Source of the DNA: Prasinococcaceae sp. CCMP 1430
Lineage: Eukaryota > Prasinodermophyta > Palmophyllophyceae > Prasinococcales > Prasinococcaceae
Assembly (NCBI GenBank): GCA_013416795.1
Contig: RQSC01000029.1
Span: forward strand, 519,584 to 583,583
Direction: 5' to 3'
Length of the DNA stretch: 64,000 nucleotides
Shown here: positions 29,601-39,371 of the stretch, one piece after another
How positions within the stretch are numbered: position 1 is the stretch's first letter
How the letters are laid out: each line of letters starts with the position of its first letter
The notes under the pieces: model-generated
The model's database searches: none
Seen by the model: the letters and a program-made list of their open reading frames with translations, nothing else
What the model was told of the DNA's origin: nothing
Made by a program: the position numbers and the translations under genes

Positions 29601-30746
29601 AGCGTGCTGTCGAGCCTCCTGTGCTCTCTGCACTACGCCACCATGGAGCGCGAGACGCGTGTGCCGGGAATCGGCTGCGACTGGGCAGCAAGCGGTGCGG
29701 GGCCTGTCGCAGGCACGCCGGCCTCTGTCGAAGCAGGAGGGCCAGCCGCAGCGGAGACTCACAGGCAGCAACAGCAGCGTCACAAACACGGCGGAGCTGG
29801 GCAGCAGCAGAGTGCGACGCAATCCATGCTCGTGCGCATGATCGACGACTTCCTCTTTGTGTCAACGAGCGCGCGCGAGGGGTGCGAGTTCCTAAGCTGC
29901 GCGGCCACACGGTTCCCGGCATACGGCGCTGGCCTCAACGTGGCGAAGACTCGCCTGAACTGGGATGCCCGAATCCCCGGGGAAGTGGGCGGGGAAAGCT
30001 CGCGGAGACGGGAGGCTGAGTGCGTGCCCGCGCACGTGATTCGCGACGGTACCGGCGAGTCCTTCGTGCCCTGGTGTGGCCTCTTGCTGGCCTCGCGTGG
30101 GCTCGAGGTGCGGGCCGACTACTTTCGGCTGAGCGTCGCGGGGCTGATGGGCTCGGTCAACGCCAGCGTGGAGAGGGCACCAGGCGCGCAGCTTCGATCC
30201 AAACTGCTCAGGTGGGTACGCGAGCGCCTCAAGCCCGTCCTGCTTGACCCAGCGATCAACGCCCGGCGGACAGTCGCCCTGAACTTGTACCAGGGAATGC
30301 TGATGGTGGCGCTCAAGCTCCGCGTGTACGGCGCGTCGCTGCGGCGTGCGGGCGGCCACTGCGGCGCGCGTCTCACCAGTGAGCTCGCTGAGGGCGCGTG
30401 GCGTTTCGCGCGGCTGGTGTGCGCGCGTGAGGCGCGCGCTCGGCGAGACTCTTTCGGCGCGCACGCCGGTGGGTGGGTGCCCCGCGCGGCGGAGGTGCAC
30501 GCGTTGTGCGCGGCGGCATTCGCGCGCGCTTTCTGTGTCAACCGCCCCGCGGGACTGCCGGAGGCCACCGCGGCCGCGGCAGCTCTGCGCCGCGCGCAGG
30601 CGCGTGCCGAGCGCGCTATCGAGGCGGCCGCGGTGAGGGGCGGTGACGAGGCACAGGCGGCGCTTCGACGCTTGCACTACGCGACAGACGCCCGCCGCAG
30701 CTCGCCGCTCGAGGCCGTGCTGGCCGGCTTGCCGTCGACCGTGTGA
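26601..30746 (+). CDS. TERT: Telomerase reverse transcriptase catalytic subunit
   Basis: An intronless frame of 1381 residues from ATG 26601. An RNA-binding-domain CP-like stretch lies at about 138-148 (ASNVLSLGVRS) and is followed by RDWCELV and FMRLPNSNYMQLAG, the YxQ(L/V)xG pattern of TERT. A long Gln/Arg/Ser linker spans about 225-330. Motif T is at about 663-685 (VVFYRKPVWARL) and motif 1/2 at about 755-775. Motif A MYIVAADISKAFDTV has catalytic D875. Motif B' GIAQGSVLSSLL is at about 996-1007. Motif C LVRMIDDFLFVST has the paired Asp at 1082-1083. Motifs D (GLNVAKTRLNW) and E (FVPWCGLLLASRGLEV) follow, then a C-terminal extension. It copies the telomerase RNA template onto chromosome ends. 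Oddities are a low-complexity insertion of about 50 residues between B' and C, and a short, unrecognisable TEN domain. All catalytic residues are present. Confidence 0.96.
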   Translation: MEAVAQRAPHDIGAPPRGAASGAGGLVDGGGGGGSAAGDPQPPLRSVGNAALRRLYSGAKLVPLYERLGVDLSELSSEAAALARSAVVVRADGGGAPLSGAGRNRHAGEGTSTGAPLTPAAWSRVIAESASACARSRASNVLSLGVRSKRGRAAALPTEVVYPNTSTNSLLTRDWCELVAVAGEAAARELLASGDALFMRLPNSNYMQLAGVPAVERGKRVMREAARRKARTTGGAAQPDGSREQHVQCASRRAQQHQRPQQRHSQPRKRSESGPAGVAAGTHQPPSQAPASGSQARQGDGAPEPPVAATTGPRPRVPAPGGSVGLGSTPAAALVPRNFLFCAYFGRTPGLPTNHVLLRVQAHEGGAGAGRRLYTAIFVNPPPTLANTGSRPHAGSSSGGTHSSSNRGRPEMIPAGGYLPMLPQRVPRAHRGAPAALAALARGATACPCARLLRSHCPLPQCLERGRGQQKRRPQPQRSQQEGASDGSRRREPSGAMATQQAACAPAPAARSGEVEFDTQEPDVCGGGAGAPSGVHSHSHSQLASEVNALAAAQTSPRAVASFVWACLLHMAGPSGLLGPKGSPTRRSLRQRVEWFIRLRRFEQCSVHQLMQGVRPADMPFVTTAPHGEASARVPPQQAAARQRMTERWVLWLFACMVSPLVRAHFYATDGEATRQSVVFYRKPVWARLAVLAERQLARRGWMVPLVGAGGGDGHGPGSEKGDAEADAGVAPPPACTVARCAHTLAGRQLGFADLRLLPRARGKGVRPLLNMGRSHAITTLARAAAGPTSGRAGGTHLRFQAVNAALRPAFHVLKHETRRAGGGTGASVFHPNELHVRLRAFLATNARAPGVPLGASGGVLPPHARPRMYIVAADISKAFDTVDRPRLLRALEDTFSEGEYLTVRYSAVRPNHLNGSVRCTWECAVRAAADYPQFADVAAGLASTKLWHSVLTDQVVYSTLERPYVLSLVQEHIAGGVVCVGGCGRHGRLYRHAAGIAQGSVLSSLLCSLHYATMERETRVPGIGCDWAASGAGPVAGTPASVEAGGPAAAETHRQQQQRHKHGGAGQQQSATQSMLVRMIDDFLFVSTSAREGCEFLSCAATRFPAYGAGLNVAKTRLNWDARIPGEVGGESSRRREAECVPAHVIRDGTGESFVPWCGLLLASRGLEVRADYFRLSVAGLMGSVNASVERAPGAQLRSKLLRWVRERLKPVLLDPAINARRTVALNLYQGMLMVALKLRVYGASLRRAGGHCGARLTSELAEGAWRFARLVCAREARARRDSFGAHAGGWVPRAAEVHALCAAAFARAFCVNRPAGLPEATAAAAALRRAQARAERAIEAAAVRGGDEAQAALRRLHYATDARRSSPLEAVLAGLPSTV

Positions 30747-31025
30747 AACACTGTAGATGTAACTGTACCTGTACGTGTACACACGAAGCCCCCTCTAGTA
30801 GCCAGCGGTCAGCGTGTGCTGCGGCTGCCGCTGCACAGTTGACTGCGCTTACCTGTGTGCGCATGTGCTGCGCGCGTGATCCTCCGCGAATCATTCCGGT
30901 CACGAACAGAGCGTTTGTCTTAAAAGCAATCAAAAAGACTGGTACGGCACGCGATTCGCGCATGCACCCGTGCGGGTGTGCGGGCGCCACAGGGACGCTC
31001 GGGGGCGTGCGTGCCGCAGAGTGGC

Positions 31026-34000
31026 ATGCCCCCCCCCGAGGTGCCTTCGGCGCTGCTCGCGGCGGCGCTCTCCGCTTCGGGCGCGCCGCGCGCGCTCGCG
31101 GCCGAGTGCGCCGGCGCGCTTGGCTTCTTCGGCGCTGTCCTTGGATGTCGACATGCGTCTCCGCGGCCGACGCGGGCGCCAAGGCAGGCGCACAGGCGGC
31201 GGCTGCGGCAGGGGCGTTCGCTGCGGGCGCGCTCAGGGAGGCGCTCGTCCACGCGGCCGAGGCCGCTGGCAACAACGAGTTGCCGGCGTTCACGTGGGAC
31301 TGGGTGTTGGCGGCAAGCGATAGCGACGCAGACAAGGGCGCGCCGCTCGCCGGATGGGCAGCGATATGTGACGCGCTCGTCCTCGCTGCCCGCGGCGGCC
31401 GACCAATCGCAATGCGCGTGGCGGTGAGCACGCTTGCGGCGCTCTCTGCACGCGGCGCGCGTGCCGAGGACGCCGCGCTCCAGTGCTGCCTCGACAGGGC
31501 GGTGTGCTGCGCATCGCGTGGTGGCGGTGACGCGACCGCGGCCACCGCCGCAGCGGCGCTCAACAGAATTGTGTTGGGCGGAGGCACTGATCGGGGCGGC
31601 AAACTTGCCGTCCTGGGGGTGCATGCGCGCGCGCTGAGCGACGGGCTGACCGCCGCGGCAGTAGAGTTGGCTGCTGTGTGCGGCGAAGGCAACACGGGCG
31701 TGCTGATCGAGCAAACCTCGAGCGGCTGCGAGGCGGCGATGTTCGGCATCGCGCGTGCAGCGGCTGCTGCAGCCGCGTCAGCCGAACCGTCCACGGCCGC
31801 GCGCAGCCTCGCAAGCCGCCTCGAGACGGCGGAGGGCGGTGGCGCGCTGATAGCCGAGTTCGCGTTCGGCGCGGAGCTCATCGAGGCCGGCTCAGCGGAG
31901 ATTGCTGACGCTGCGGCGCTCGCATTACTCGCGCGCGCGGCCGCCCAGCAGGGCGAGCCGCGGATGGTGATGCCGCTGCAGGCCGCAGCGCTGCGCTGCG
32001 TGGCCCGCCGCTTGGAGCGTCACGCTGGCGACAGAACGGCGAAGGCACTCGCCCAGGTTGCTTCCCCCCACGCAGATGCCATCGAAGCGGCGGCAGGGCT
32101 GGGGTGGGAGGGCGTGACGCTGGCCGGCTCAGGCTCCTTAGACGGGAGAGATGCGGCTGCGCGCAGGGCGGCGGCGTGGGGCGATCTTCCGGGCACGCGC
32201 GTACCGGCGTCCAACACGGCTGTAGAGCTGTGGGGCGAGAAGCCTCGTGCAGTGCTCTCCATGACACAGTTGGTGGAGGCCGCCGCACCTGGCGCGTCAA
32301 TTGGCGTGGGCGCCACTGGACAGCTGCATGCTGACGCCGTGTCAGCCGCGGGGACGCTCGCTCGCACGCTGGTGCGCTATCGCCTCGCCGCCGCGCGCGT
32401 CGCGGCGAAGGACGCCGTAGACTGCGTAGTCGCCGAGAGCGTCATCGATGGACTAGCTGTCACGGTGCCGGCAGGGCTGGGGGAGGCCTTGTCGGACCCC
32501 ACACGCCGAAGGGCGGGGGTCGGGCGGTCCACGCAGCCTGGTCATGCAGCTACACATTCACGGGGGGACGCTGCAGCGTGTCGCATTGCAGCGGCTGTCG
32601 TGGGCGAGCTAGCGCACGCAGCGGTCGGCATTCAACACTGTGCGTCGGCGCACCGCGTCCACCCACAGGCAGCAGACGCGTGACACGGCATGAGTAGCGA
32701 TCGCTCTGCTGACCAGTGCGCGCGCCCCTCCCCACGCCCCTCTGCCTTCCCCCACACGCGCGTGTGCACATCGAAAGACGATACTGCCGTGCGACGTGCT
32801 ACTGAGGCGATGCAGCTCATGCGCGCAGCTATGCTCCTCAACGGGGGCGACAACCGCGCCGCTGCCACGGCCGTGCCCAGCGGCAACACGGAACGTATCA
32901 GTGGATCTCGTGCGTCGCTCTCACGACTTGCGCAAGTCGTCGCGAAGCAAGCGGACCTGAGCAACGACCAGCACGCTGATCTTCTCGCTTGGGTGCTGCA
33001 ATCTGTTGCAGCAGCTGAGGTGGGACATCGTGAACTCGCTGGTGCGTGCGACGGGGCCACGCCCGCGCTGAGAATCGAATCTACTGACGACCTTGAGGAC
33101 GACGAAAGTGACGTGACGCTGGCGGACGTGGCAATTCTATGCGCGAGTGCCCTCAAAAGAGGCGCAGGGAGCACACAGGCGGGCGCACGCGGTGTCCGTG
33201 CACCGATGAGAGATGCTATGTTATCGCTTGGCACAATAGCCCTTGTGCGTGCCCACCTCCGCCGTCACGTCGGCCCGAGCGCAAGCACCAGCAGGGCCGC
33301 CAAGGCGGTGGCGGCCGTGTTGCCACTCTGTGCTGCATTCACATCGACCAGTGCGAGCGACAGTGCGTTGCTCTCCATCCTTATGCTGGAAGCAGCGCAA
33401 GCGGGTGGTGCAGACGGCTATGCGCTCGCCACAGCTGCGGCAAACTGCGCCGTGCGCCACTTTCGTACGCATGTATCGCCCCTCAGCACCTCCAAATTCG
33501 GAAGAGGGAGCAGTCTGGGGACCGGCAGGAATAGCATCGTGGATTTGGCTCTCACGGCACTCGACGCGCGCGTCGTGAGCGCCCTGGGAGACGCTGACGG
33601 GCACGTCGTGCACCTTGTTTCGCTCGCCCTCGCGCCTACTGCGCATCGGCCCCAGTCGCACCAGGCGGCGAAAGCTTTGTCAGTGGCTTGGCAGGCTGGT
33701 GCCATCGCGTCGTGCGCAAACAGTGTGGCTCGAGCGGTCGGCTCCAAGCCGCGTCGCGTGAACGCTGCACTGAGGCGCGTGCTGCACCCAATGTGCACCG
33801 AGCTTCACAGTGCTCTCAAGAAGGCGTTGCGCCGTGAGATGGCTGCCGCCAGTGGTCGTGACGGCAGTGACGCCGTCCGCGCACGCGTTGGCGCCGGACT
33901 GCTACTGTGCGCCGCGTCCCACCTCGACACAGCGAGCACGCACCTCGATGAGCTCGACCTATCCGGCGATGAGCTCGCTGAGTGGACTGCGGCCATCGCT

Positions 34001-34642
34001 GAGATAAGTGGCACTCGCTGCAAAACTGCGTGCGGTGGCGGTGCCATGTCTCGCAGCCGCAAGAAACTACGCCTCGACGAGGGTGGCAGTGCTACTGCTG
34101 ACGACGGCAGTGGTGTCGGTGGCGATGCGAGCGCCGGATTCGACCGTGCACTGAGCGCATTCGGCGCGCTCGCGAGAGGCGCGCTTCGCCGCCTCGTCGA
34201 CAGCGACGCGATTGCCGATGCTCAGCTGGCTCGTAGAGTCGCCTCCGCGCTCGACGCTGCTTGCGGCACCGCTGATCCCCCCGATGCATCGACGGATCTT
34301 GGCGTGCAACAAGACAACGCTGCGGTGGGAGCACACAGCAACGGCGATGCACATGCCGCGGCGCAGGCAGAGTGCGACGAGGCGCTGCAGCGTCTGCTCA
34401 GCAGCGGTGTCAGCGACGCCGGCGAGCGCCCCGACTGTGACATCTTCGCGTTCGAGTGGCCCCTCAGTTTCGGCATGAATAGCGGGGGGGGGCATTGTGT
34501 GGTCTCTGGCGGTGACTTCGGCGGTGTTTCGCTGGATGACCCCGATGACGAGGCGATGCTCGAGCCGAGCGACGACGACGACACTGAGGACAGCGAAGAC
34601 AGCGATGACGCTGAGGGCTTCTTCGTGAAGAACCACGCGTGA
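31026..34642 (+). CDS. Large unidentified helical-repeat-like protein with acidic tail
   Basis: The ATG at 31026 (after a run of nine C from 31029) opens a frame (VPSALLAAALSASGAPRALA) that must shift near 31137-31195. A 59-bp intron 31137-31195 (GTCCTT...CACAG) joins it to AAAAAGAFAAGALREAL; a 47-bp alternative or an indel is possible. A second intron at 32640-32777 (GTGCGTC donor, CGAAAG acceptor) gives VGIQHY-DTAVRRATEAMQ in phase. The total is about 1140 residues. The protein is Ala-rich and almost all helical, with repeated short helices reminiscent of ARM/HEAT solenoids. It contains a basic cluster (SRSRKKLRLDEG) like a nuclear localisation signal and ends with DDDDTEDSEDSDDAEG and FFVKNHA. 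I cannot assign a family. It follows TERT in the same direction and is convergent with the next gene. Confidence 0.6.
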
Positions 34643-34674
34643 GGCCTTTGGGATGTTTCTTATACGTAACATTA

Positions 34675-34680
34675 TGTACA
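34675..34680. terminator. TGTACA palindrome in a 70-bp convergent spacer
   Basis: attaTGTACAgtatg lies midway between the stops of the helical-repeat-like gene and the convergent membrane/coiled-coil gene, in the only A/T-rich stretch of the spacer. Candidate bidirectional poly(A) signal. Confidence 0.45.
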
Positions 34681-34712
34681 GTATGATCTCCAGGGGCCGC
34701 TGGCTGGTGCAG

Positions 34713-35791
34713 CTATCGCGGCGCGCCCTCAGCGCCGTCGTTGGAATCCGCAGACCTTCGTTGAAATGGATTGAGTGAGCGCCACGACCAGCGCGGCTTT
34801 GGCGCCGCCCGCACATTGTCCGTTCCTTCCTCCCTTGCTTGACTGCGCGCCTGCGCCTGCACCTCCGCGAGCGAGTTTGCTTGCTCGCTTGTGTCCAACC
34901 CCCTGGGTTGCTGCTGCTGCTGCTGCAGCAGCTGCTGCCGTTGCGTCTCTAGTCGTTGTTGGTCAGCGGCTCTCGTCTGGGAGAGCACCTGCGAGAGCAC
35001 CCGTGCTCCTGTGCCTACGACGGCCTCCTCGCTTGACAATTCCTCTGTTTGACTCGGCCCCGCACCGCCGCCCACGCCGCCACCGCCCGCGCCGCCACCT
35101 TCGCCGCTCGTCACCATGAAGAGGAGCTTCTCGACGGCCCCTTGTATCTCCTCGAGGTGCGCTCGCATCACGCCGAAGTTGTGCTCGAGCACATGCAGCC
35201 GCGTCGGGATGTCGAGGCGGCGCTCGCCGGTCACATCGTCAACTTCGCTGCCAGCGCCTGATAGACCCGACTCCGCATCCGTGGGGGTAGCCGCGGCGGC
35301 CCCAGCGACTCGCCCCCCTTGCCCCTCCTTGAGTAGCTTCCTATCCTCCGGCGTCTGCGGCAGGACCTCACCAGCTGCAAGACGCCGGATGCGCTCTTGT
35401 CGCAGACGCTCTGTCTGCCACTCGTTGAATTCAATGGCGTACTCGCCCATGATAACTGCAATGGAGCCAGCGAGCAGCGGGCCCTGCTCGTGTGCACGGC
35501 GCACGTCGCAGCAGCGCGGCGCGGCAGGAGCAAGAGCGTACGAGCACGGTCAGCCCGGCCCAGCCCGCTGCGTGCGGAGCGCGAGGACAGCGGCGGCGGC
35601 AGTGGCGGCAGCGGTGCCTGCGGGCGACACACCTTGATGAATTGCGTGATGTGAAAATCCCAACGCTCCGTGAGCGGCGGTGATAGCCTGGCGTGCCGCC
35701 AGCCCTCGCCGCCCGCCGCGCCGTCCGCCGCGAAGAGCGCCTTGAAGCCGCGCACGACTGAAGGCCCGCGCCATCCGCCGCTGCCGGCCAT
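34713..35791 (-). CDS. Single-membrane-segment coiled-coil protein, possibly OPA3-like
   Basis: Exons (minus) are 35791-35633 and 35483-34713. The phase-0 intron of 149 bp has a GTGTGTC donor and a CACGAGCAG acceptor. The product is about 309 residues. The N-terminal 53 residues are basic/aromatic (MAGSGGWRGPSVVRGFKALF). A hydrophobic segment GPLLAGSIAVIMGEYAIEF is immediately followed by EWQTERLRQERIRRLAAG and a coiled coil (RLHVLEHNFGVMRAHLEEI). This order (membrane segment, E-Y, charged helix, coiled coil) is reminiscent of OPA3 family mitochondrial proteins, but the match is weak and I would not rely on it. A Gly-rich linker and a (CTG/CAG)-encoded Gln run (QQLLQQQQQQP, near 34910-34935) follow. 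The C-terminus is Arg-rich. Confidence 0.6.
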
Positions 35792-36057
35792 GGCGTCGGG
35801 GGCGTGCGCGCGGACGAACGCGTCCCCCGCGCGCGTGCGGCCCTGGGCTGCGGGGGCGCGCGCCAAGGGCGTTCAGGCACGCGGGCGCGCGAGTGGATGA
35901 CCTCCCTATCCTCCCCCCCCCCACCCACACAGCGCCCAGCGCTGCGGCGCACGCGCACGCAATGGCGAGCGCCGTCGGTGCAGGCCTCTCGAATTCACTT
36001 TCACTTTGATGAGGATTCATTATTTCTAACGTCAATGGCACCAACTCGCAGCGCTGC

Positions 36058-37087
36058 TCACGCTTGGGACGCGGCGGCGGCGAGCGCGTCGGCAGCCGTG
36101 GGCGGCAGCGCGCACACCGCACCGTCGTCGGCGCCAATGGATGCACAGGTAACCTCCGCCGAGGCCAACACGCGGCCCTCGGCGGCGGTGGTGGCATCCG
36201 AGGGGTCGAGCAGCTGCTGGGTGAACTTGACCATCGCGCCTCTGCGCACGACCTTGACCACGCTGCGCACACACAGCTCCTTGCCGAGCACATCCAGCTG
36301 CGGGATGAAGGCGCCCTTCGTGATGCGCGCGACGACCACGTGGACGCCCGAGTCTTGCAGCGCCGCCAAGCCCGCCGCTCCGCCCAGTGTTTCGGTTCGG
36401 CATCGCTCAAACCACCTGAGGACGTCCGTCTCGCTCGCCACGCCGCCGGGCCCCACCTCATCCGGGTACGCGCGCACGTGCGTGCGTACTACAAAGTCGC
36501 TCTTGCCTGCGGCCGCGAGCTCGAGCTGCGCGCAGTCGCCATCCTCATCGCCCCGCATCACCAGCTGTGCGCTCCAGAGCTCCTCGCCCGACGCGGCATC
36601 GCGCGCGACATGGCTCACCACGCCGTCCTCCTCGAACGTCTCCATGCGCAGCGCGCTGCCTAGCTTAGCCGCTCGTGTGTACTTCGCGCTGTCGATGCGA
36701 GCGACCCCACCGTCGTCCATGCCCGCCTCCCAGCGCGCGTCGGCGGCAAAGCGGAAATCTGCGGCGAGGCCGTGAGGAACGCGTGCGCGCGTGCATGGGC
36801 GCGTAGACGTCAGCAGGCCGTGGGCAATTCGCAAGCGCGTGTGCGCGGGCGCGTGGAACGCTCCCGTGGCACGGGCGACCGTAACCACAGGTGCACACTG
36901 ACGCACAGTTGGCATAAAAAACGACGCCAAAGCAATCGGTGTCTTCGATGTACACCGTGCGCTCGTGGACCACGCCCTCGCCCGCGCCGCCTGCCGCAGC
37001 CGCCACCCGCCGAACGTGCTGTGAACGCCGAACACCGGCGCCGGGCCGTGCTGCGGAGGCCGCGCGCCCTGCCGCAAGCGTCGCCAT
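36058..37087 (-). CDS. Tandem hotdog acyl-CoA thioesterase, probably organellar
   Basis: Exons (minus) are 37087-36907 and 36758-36058. The phase-1 intron of 148 bp (GTGCGTCAG donor, CGCCGCAG acceptor) splits a Tyr codon and gives VVFYANYFRFAADARWEAG. The first hotdog domain starts with HERTVYIEDTDCFGVVFYAN, the 4HBT signature with the catalytic-region Asp-Thr-Asp. A second, diverged hotdog follows (THVRAYPDEVGPGGVASETD, then LRWFERCRTE). The total is about 293 residues, about twice a single 4-hydroxybenzoyl-CoA thioesterase-like domain. The first 35 residues are Ala/Arg-rich without acidic residues, like a plastid or mitochondrial transit peptide. The function would be hydrolysis of an acyl- or aryl-CoA; the substrate is unknown. 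The second domain has lost the D-T-D motif and may be structural. Confidence 0.82.
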
Positions 37088-37624
37088 GGCCCGCCAAAAC
37101 AAGGAGGTTGAGCGCGAGGAGCGAGCAACGGTGCCAGCGGGCGAGGTCGCAGGCGGGCTGAGGGGTGGGTGGTGTGTATGAGGGGGGAGGTATTGCAACC
37201 GCTGCCAGGAGGACGCTGTGGCCGCTCCTCTAGCAGCTGCCCCCTCCCCCCCCCACACACACCTACTGTACCTTATCCAAATCGCTGGCACTCTTTTTCT
37301 TTTTTCTTTTTCTGGTCTTTTTTCTGGCGATTGGAAGCAACGAAGACGAACCCGATTTATTCGAATTCATCCGGCGAAGACATACGGTCTAACGTCGCCT
37401 TCCGGTGTAACTTCGCGCGGATATCCCAGATGTTCCGACTCATAGACCTGGTATCGCAATTCACGCACATGGCGGGAAAACCGACGCGCGCGCGCGCGTG
37501 GCGCGCTGCGAGCGCAGCAGTGGCGTGGCGCGGTGCGGGCCACGCACTCCCGCGGTGCCAGAGCGCGTGTGGGGCGCGCGGTCGGCAGTGGCCGGCCTGT
37601 GGGTGAGCGAGATGGCAGCGACGC
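37088..37624. promoter_or_regulatory. Divergent promoter region of thioesterase and WDR76-like genes
   Basis: Contains a pyrimidine-rich, T-rich island (37287-37335, repeated ctttttc) and an A/T-richer segment with attcgaattcatccgg (about 37362-37377). The true N-terminal exon of the WDR76-like protein may start here: ATG 37471 gives MAGKPTRARA and ATG 37612 gives MAATRDNVARR, neither in the downstream frame without splicing. Confidence 0.4.
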
Positions 37625-39219
37625 GTGACAACGTCGCGCGGCGCCGCGCGCGGCAAGCCGGCGCGGGCGCCACCGACCGAGGTGCGCCGCTCGGGGCGCG
37701 TGCGCGGGGCCAAGCCCATCTACGCCGAAGGCATTCGCATCGAGCGCGCCGACGGGAGTGTGGTGCTCGACAACGGCACCGAGGTCAAGAAGGGCGGCGG
37801 CAGCGCCGCGGCAGAGGTGGCCAAGCAGAGGCCGCGCGGCGACCTCCCTTTCGAGAGCACTGACGCCAAGGGTGCCATCGAGGCGGTTCCTGAGGACGAC
37901 GCGCGCTTCGTGGCGGCGCTCGCCGCGGCGGCGACCTCGGGTGAGCCTGCGCGCCCGGCGCATGAGGGTGAGGTCGGGCCAGCCACCGCAAGTTGCGGCC
38001 CGCTGCCGCTCTCCGCGTACGCTCGCGTGTCGCTGGAGGAGAGCGACGCGCTGCGCGCTGCCAAGGTCACCACCAAGGCGGCGGTGCACGTGCGCTTCAT
38101 GCCGCGTTCGGGCGCGCGCGTGGTAGCGGTCGGGGATAAGGCAGGGAACGTTGGACTGTGGAACTACTCGGCGTTCCAGGAGGGGGAGGAGGAGGAGGAT
38201 GCGGAGCGGCACGGCGTCCGCATGCTGCAGCCGCACTCGTCCTACATCTCGGGCCTCGAGTGGACGCAGGGCGGGGCCAAGCTCGTGAGCTGCTCATACG
38301 AGGGCGTTGTGCGCACGCTGGACGCCGAGACTGGCGTGTGCGTAGAGACGTTCGCCGACGAGGAGACCGAGTACTCGGCCATGACATTGGGTGCCGACGG
38401 CAGCACGATCTACTGCGCCGACAAGGATGGCTACCTATCGGCCATCGACACGCGCGCCGGTGGCTACATCTTCGGCGGGGAGGAGAGCGCACTGCAGATT
38501 GCCTCGGGCAAGGTTAACACCATCGACGTGGAGCGTGGGGAGGGCCATCTGCTTGCGAGCTCCACGTCCGGCAAGGCCAAGGACAACTCCATCTGGGACC
38601 TGCGCGCGCTGCCGGGCAAGAGAGGCGCCACGGTCAAGCCGATCTGGACAATCACGCTTGGCAGCGGCTGCCAGAGCGCAGTGGTGCGTGCGCGTATTGG
38701 GCGGGCGGCGGGCGGGCGCGAGCGCTGCTTCTTGCGCCTGACGCTCTGGCGGCCCGCGTTGCGCGCAACGAGCTGACGCGCAGTCGCGCGGTGCGCTGGC
38801 CGCGCTGGCAGTGGGCACCCGACGGCAGCAAGCGCCTTCTGACCACCTCGTGGGACAACGTCCTGCGAGTGTACGCGCCGACCGGCGCGTCGTCGAAGGC
38901 CAAGGCCAGTGGCAAGAAGGAGAGCACCGCGGCCGCCGCTGGCTGGCACGAGAGCGTGCGCGTGCGACACAACTGCAACACCGGGCAGTACCTGGTCCCC
39001 TTCCGGGCGCAGTTCTCGCCCGCTGGCGACGGCATCATGTGCGGCGCGCTCCGCAAGAACTTCATGCTGTGGGACGCCGCGAGCGCGGCCTGCGTGGGTT
39101 CGTATGACAGCGCGCTGCTCTCGGCGGTCCCCAGCCGCTGCGCGTTCCACCCCTGCATGCCGCACATCGCGGGAGCGACGGGCTCGGGGCGCGTGCACAT
39201 ATTCGCAAGCGACGAGTGA
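37625..39219 (+). CDS. WD40 protein, WDR76/CMR1 family (N-terminus unresolved)
   Basis: Exons are about 37625-38683 and 38812-39219. The 128-bp phase-0 intron (GTGCGTGCG donor, GCTGGCAG acceptor) gives GCQSAV-WAPDGSKRLL. The frame begins with SRGAARGKPARAPPTEVRRS and GRVRG, then a disordered segment and seven or so WD repeats: VRFMPRSGARVVAVGDKAGN, LEWTQGGAKLVSCSYEGVV, KDNSIWDLRAL, LLTTSWDNVLRVY and RVHIFASDE. The order and wording (VAVGDKAGNVGLWN; SYEGVVRTLD) resemble WDR76 and yeast Cmr1, nuclear proteins linked to replication stress and DNA-damage sites. No ATG lies in frame upstream before a stop, so the first exon is missing from this model. About 490 residues are visible. The gene is convergent with the glucan dikinase. 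Confidence 0.8.
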
Positions 39220-39371
39220 CGGGCCTGTCAAGCTCGCCGCCAACCAGTGGGTGAACGCCCCGGCGCTCGGATGGCCGCCAGGTCGCGAGAGACGCGGTGC
39301 GGCTGCGTCGACAAAATGTTGTGCTATTCAAAATATGTGTACGATGCTCCCTCTAGCGCCTCAGCCGCCGC

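Noticed and set aside
26601-30746. Retrotransposon reverse transcriptase as an explanation of the RT domain
   Set aside because: The motif T, the CP-like region with YMQLAG and the order of motifs are telomerase-specific. There is no endonuclease, gag or flanking repeat.
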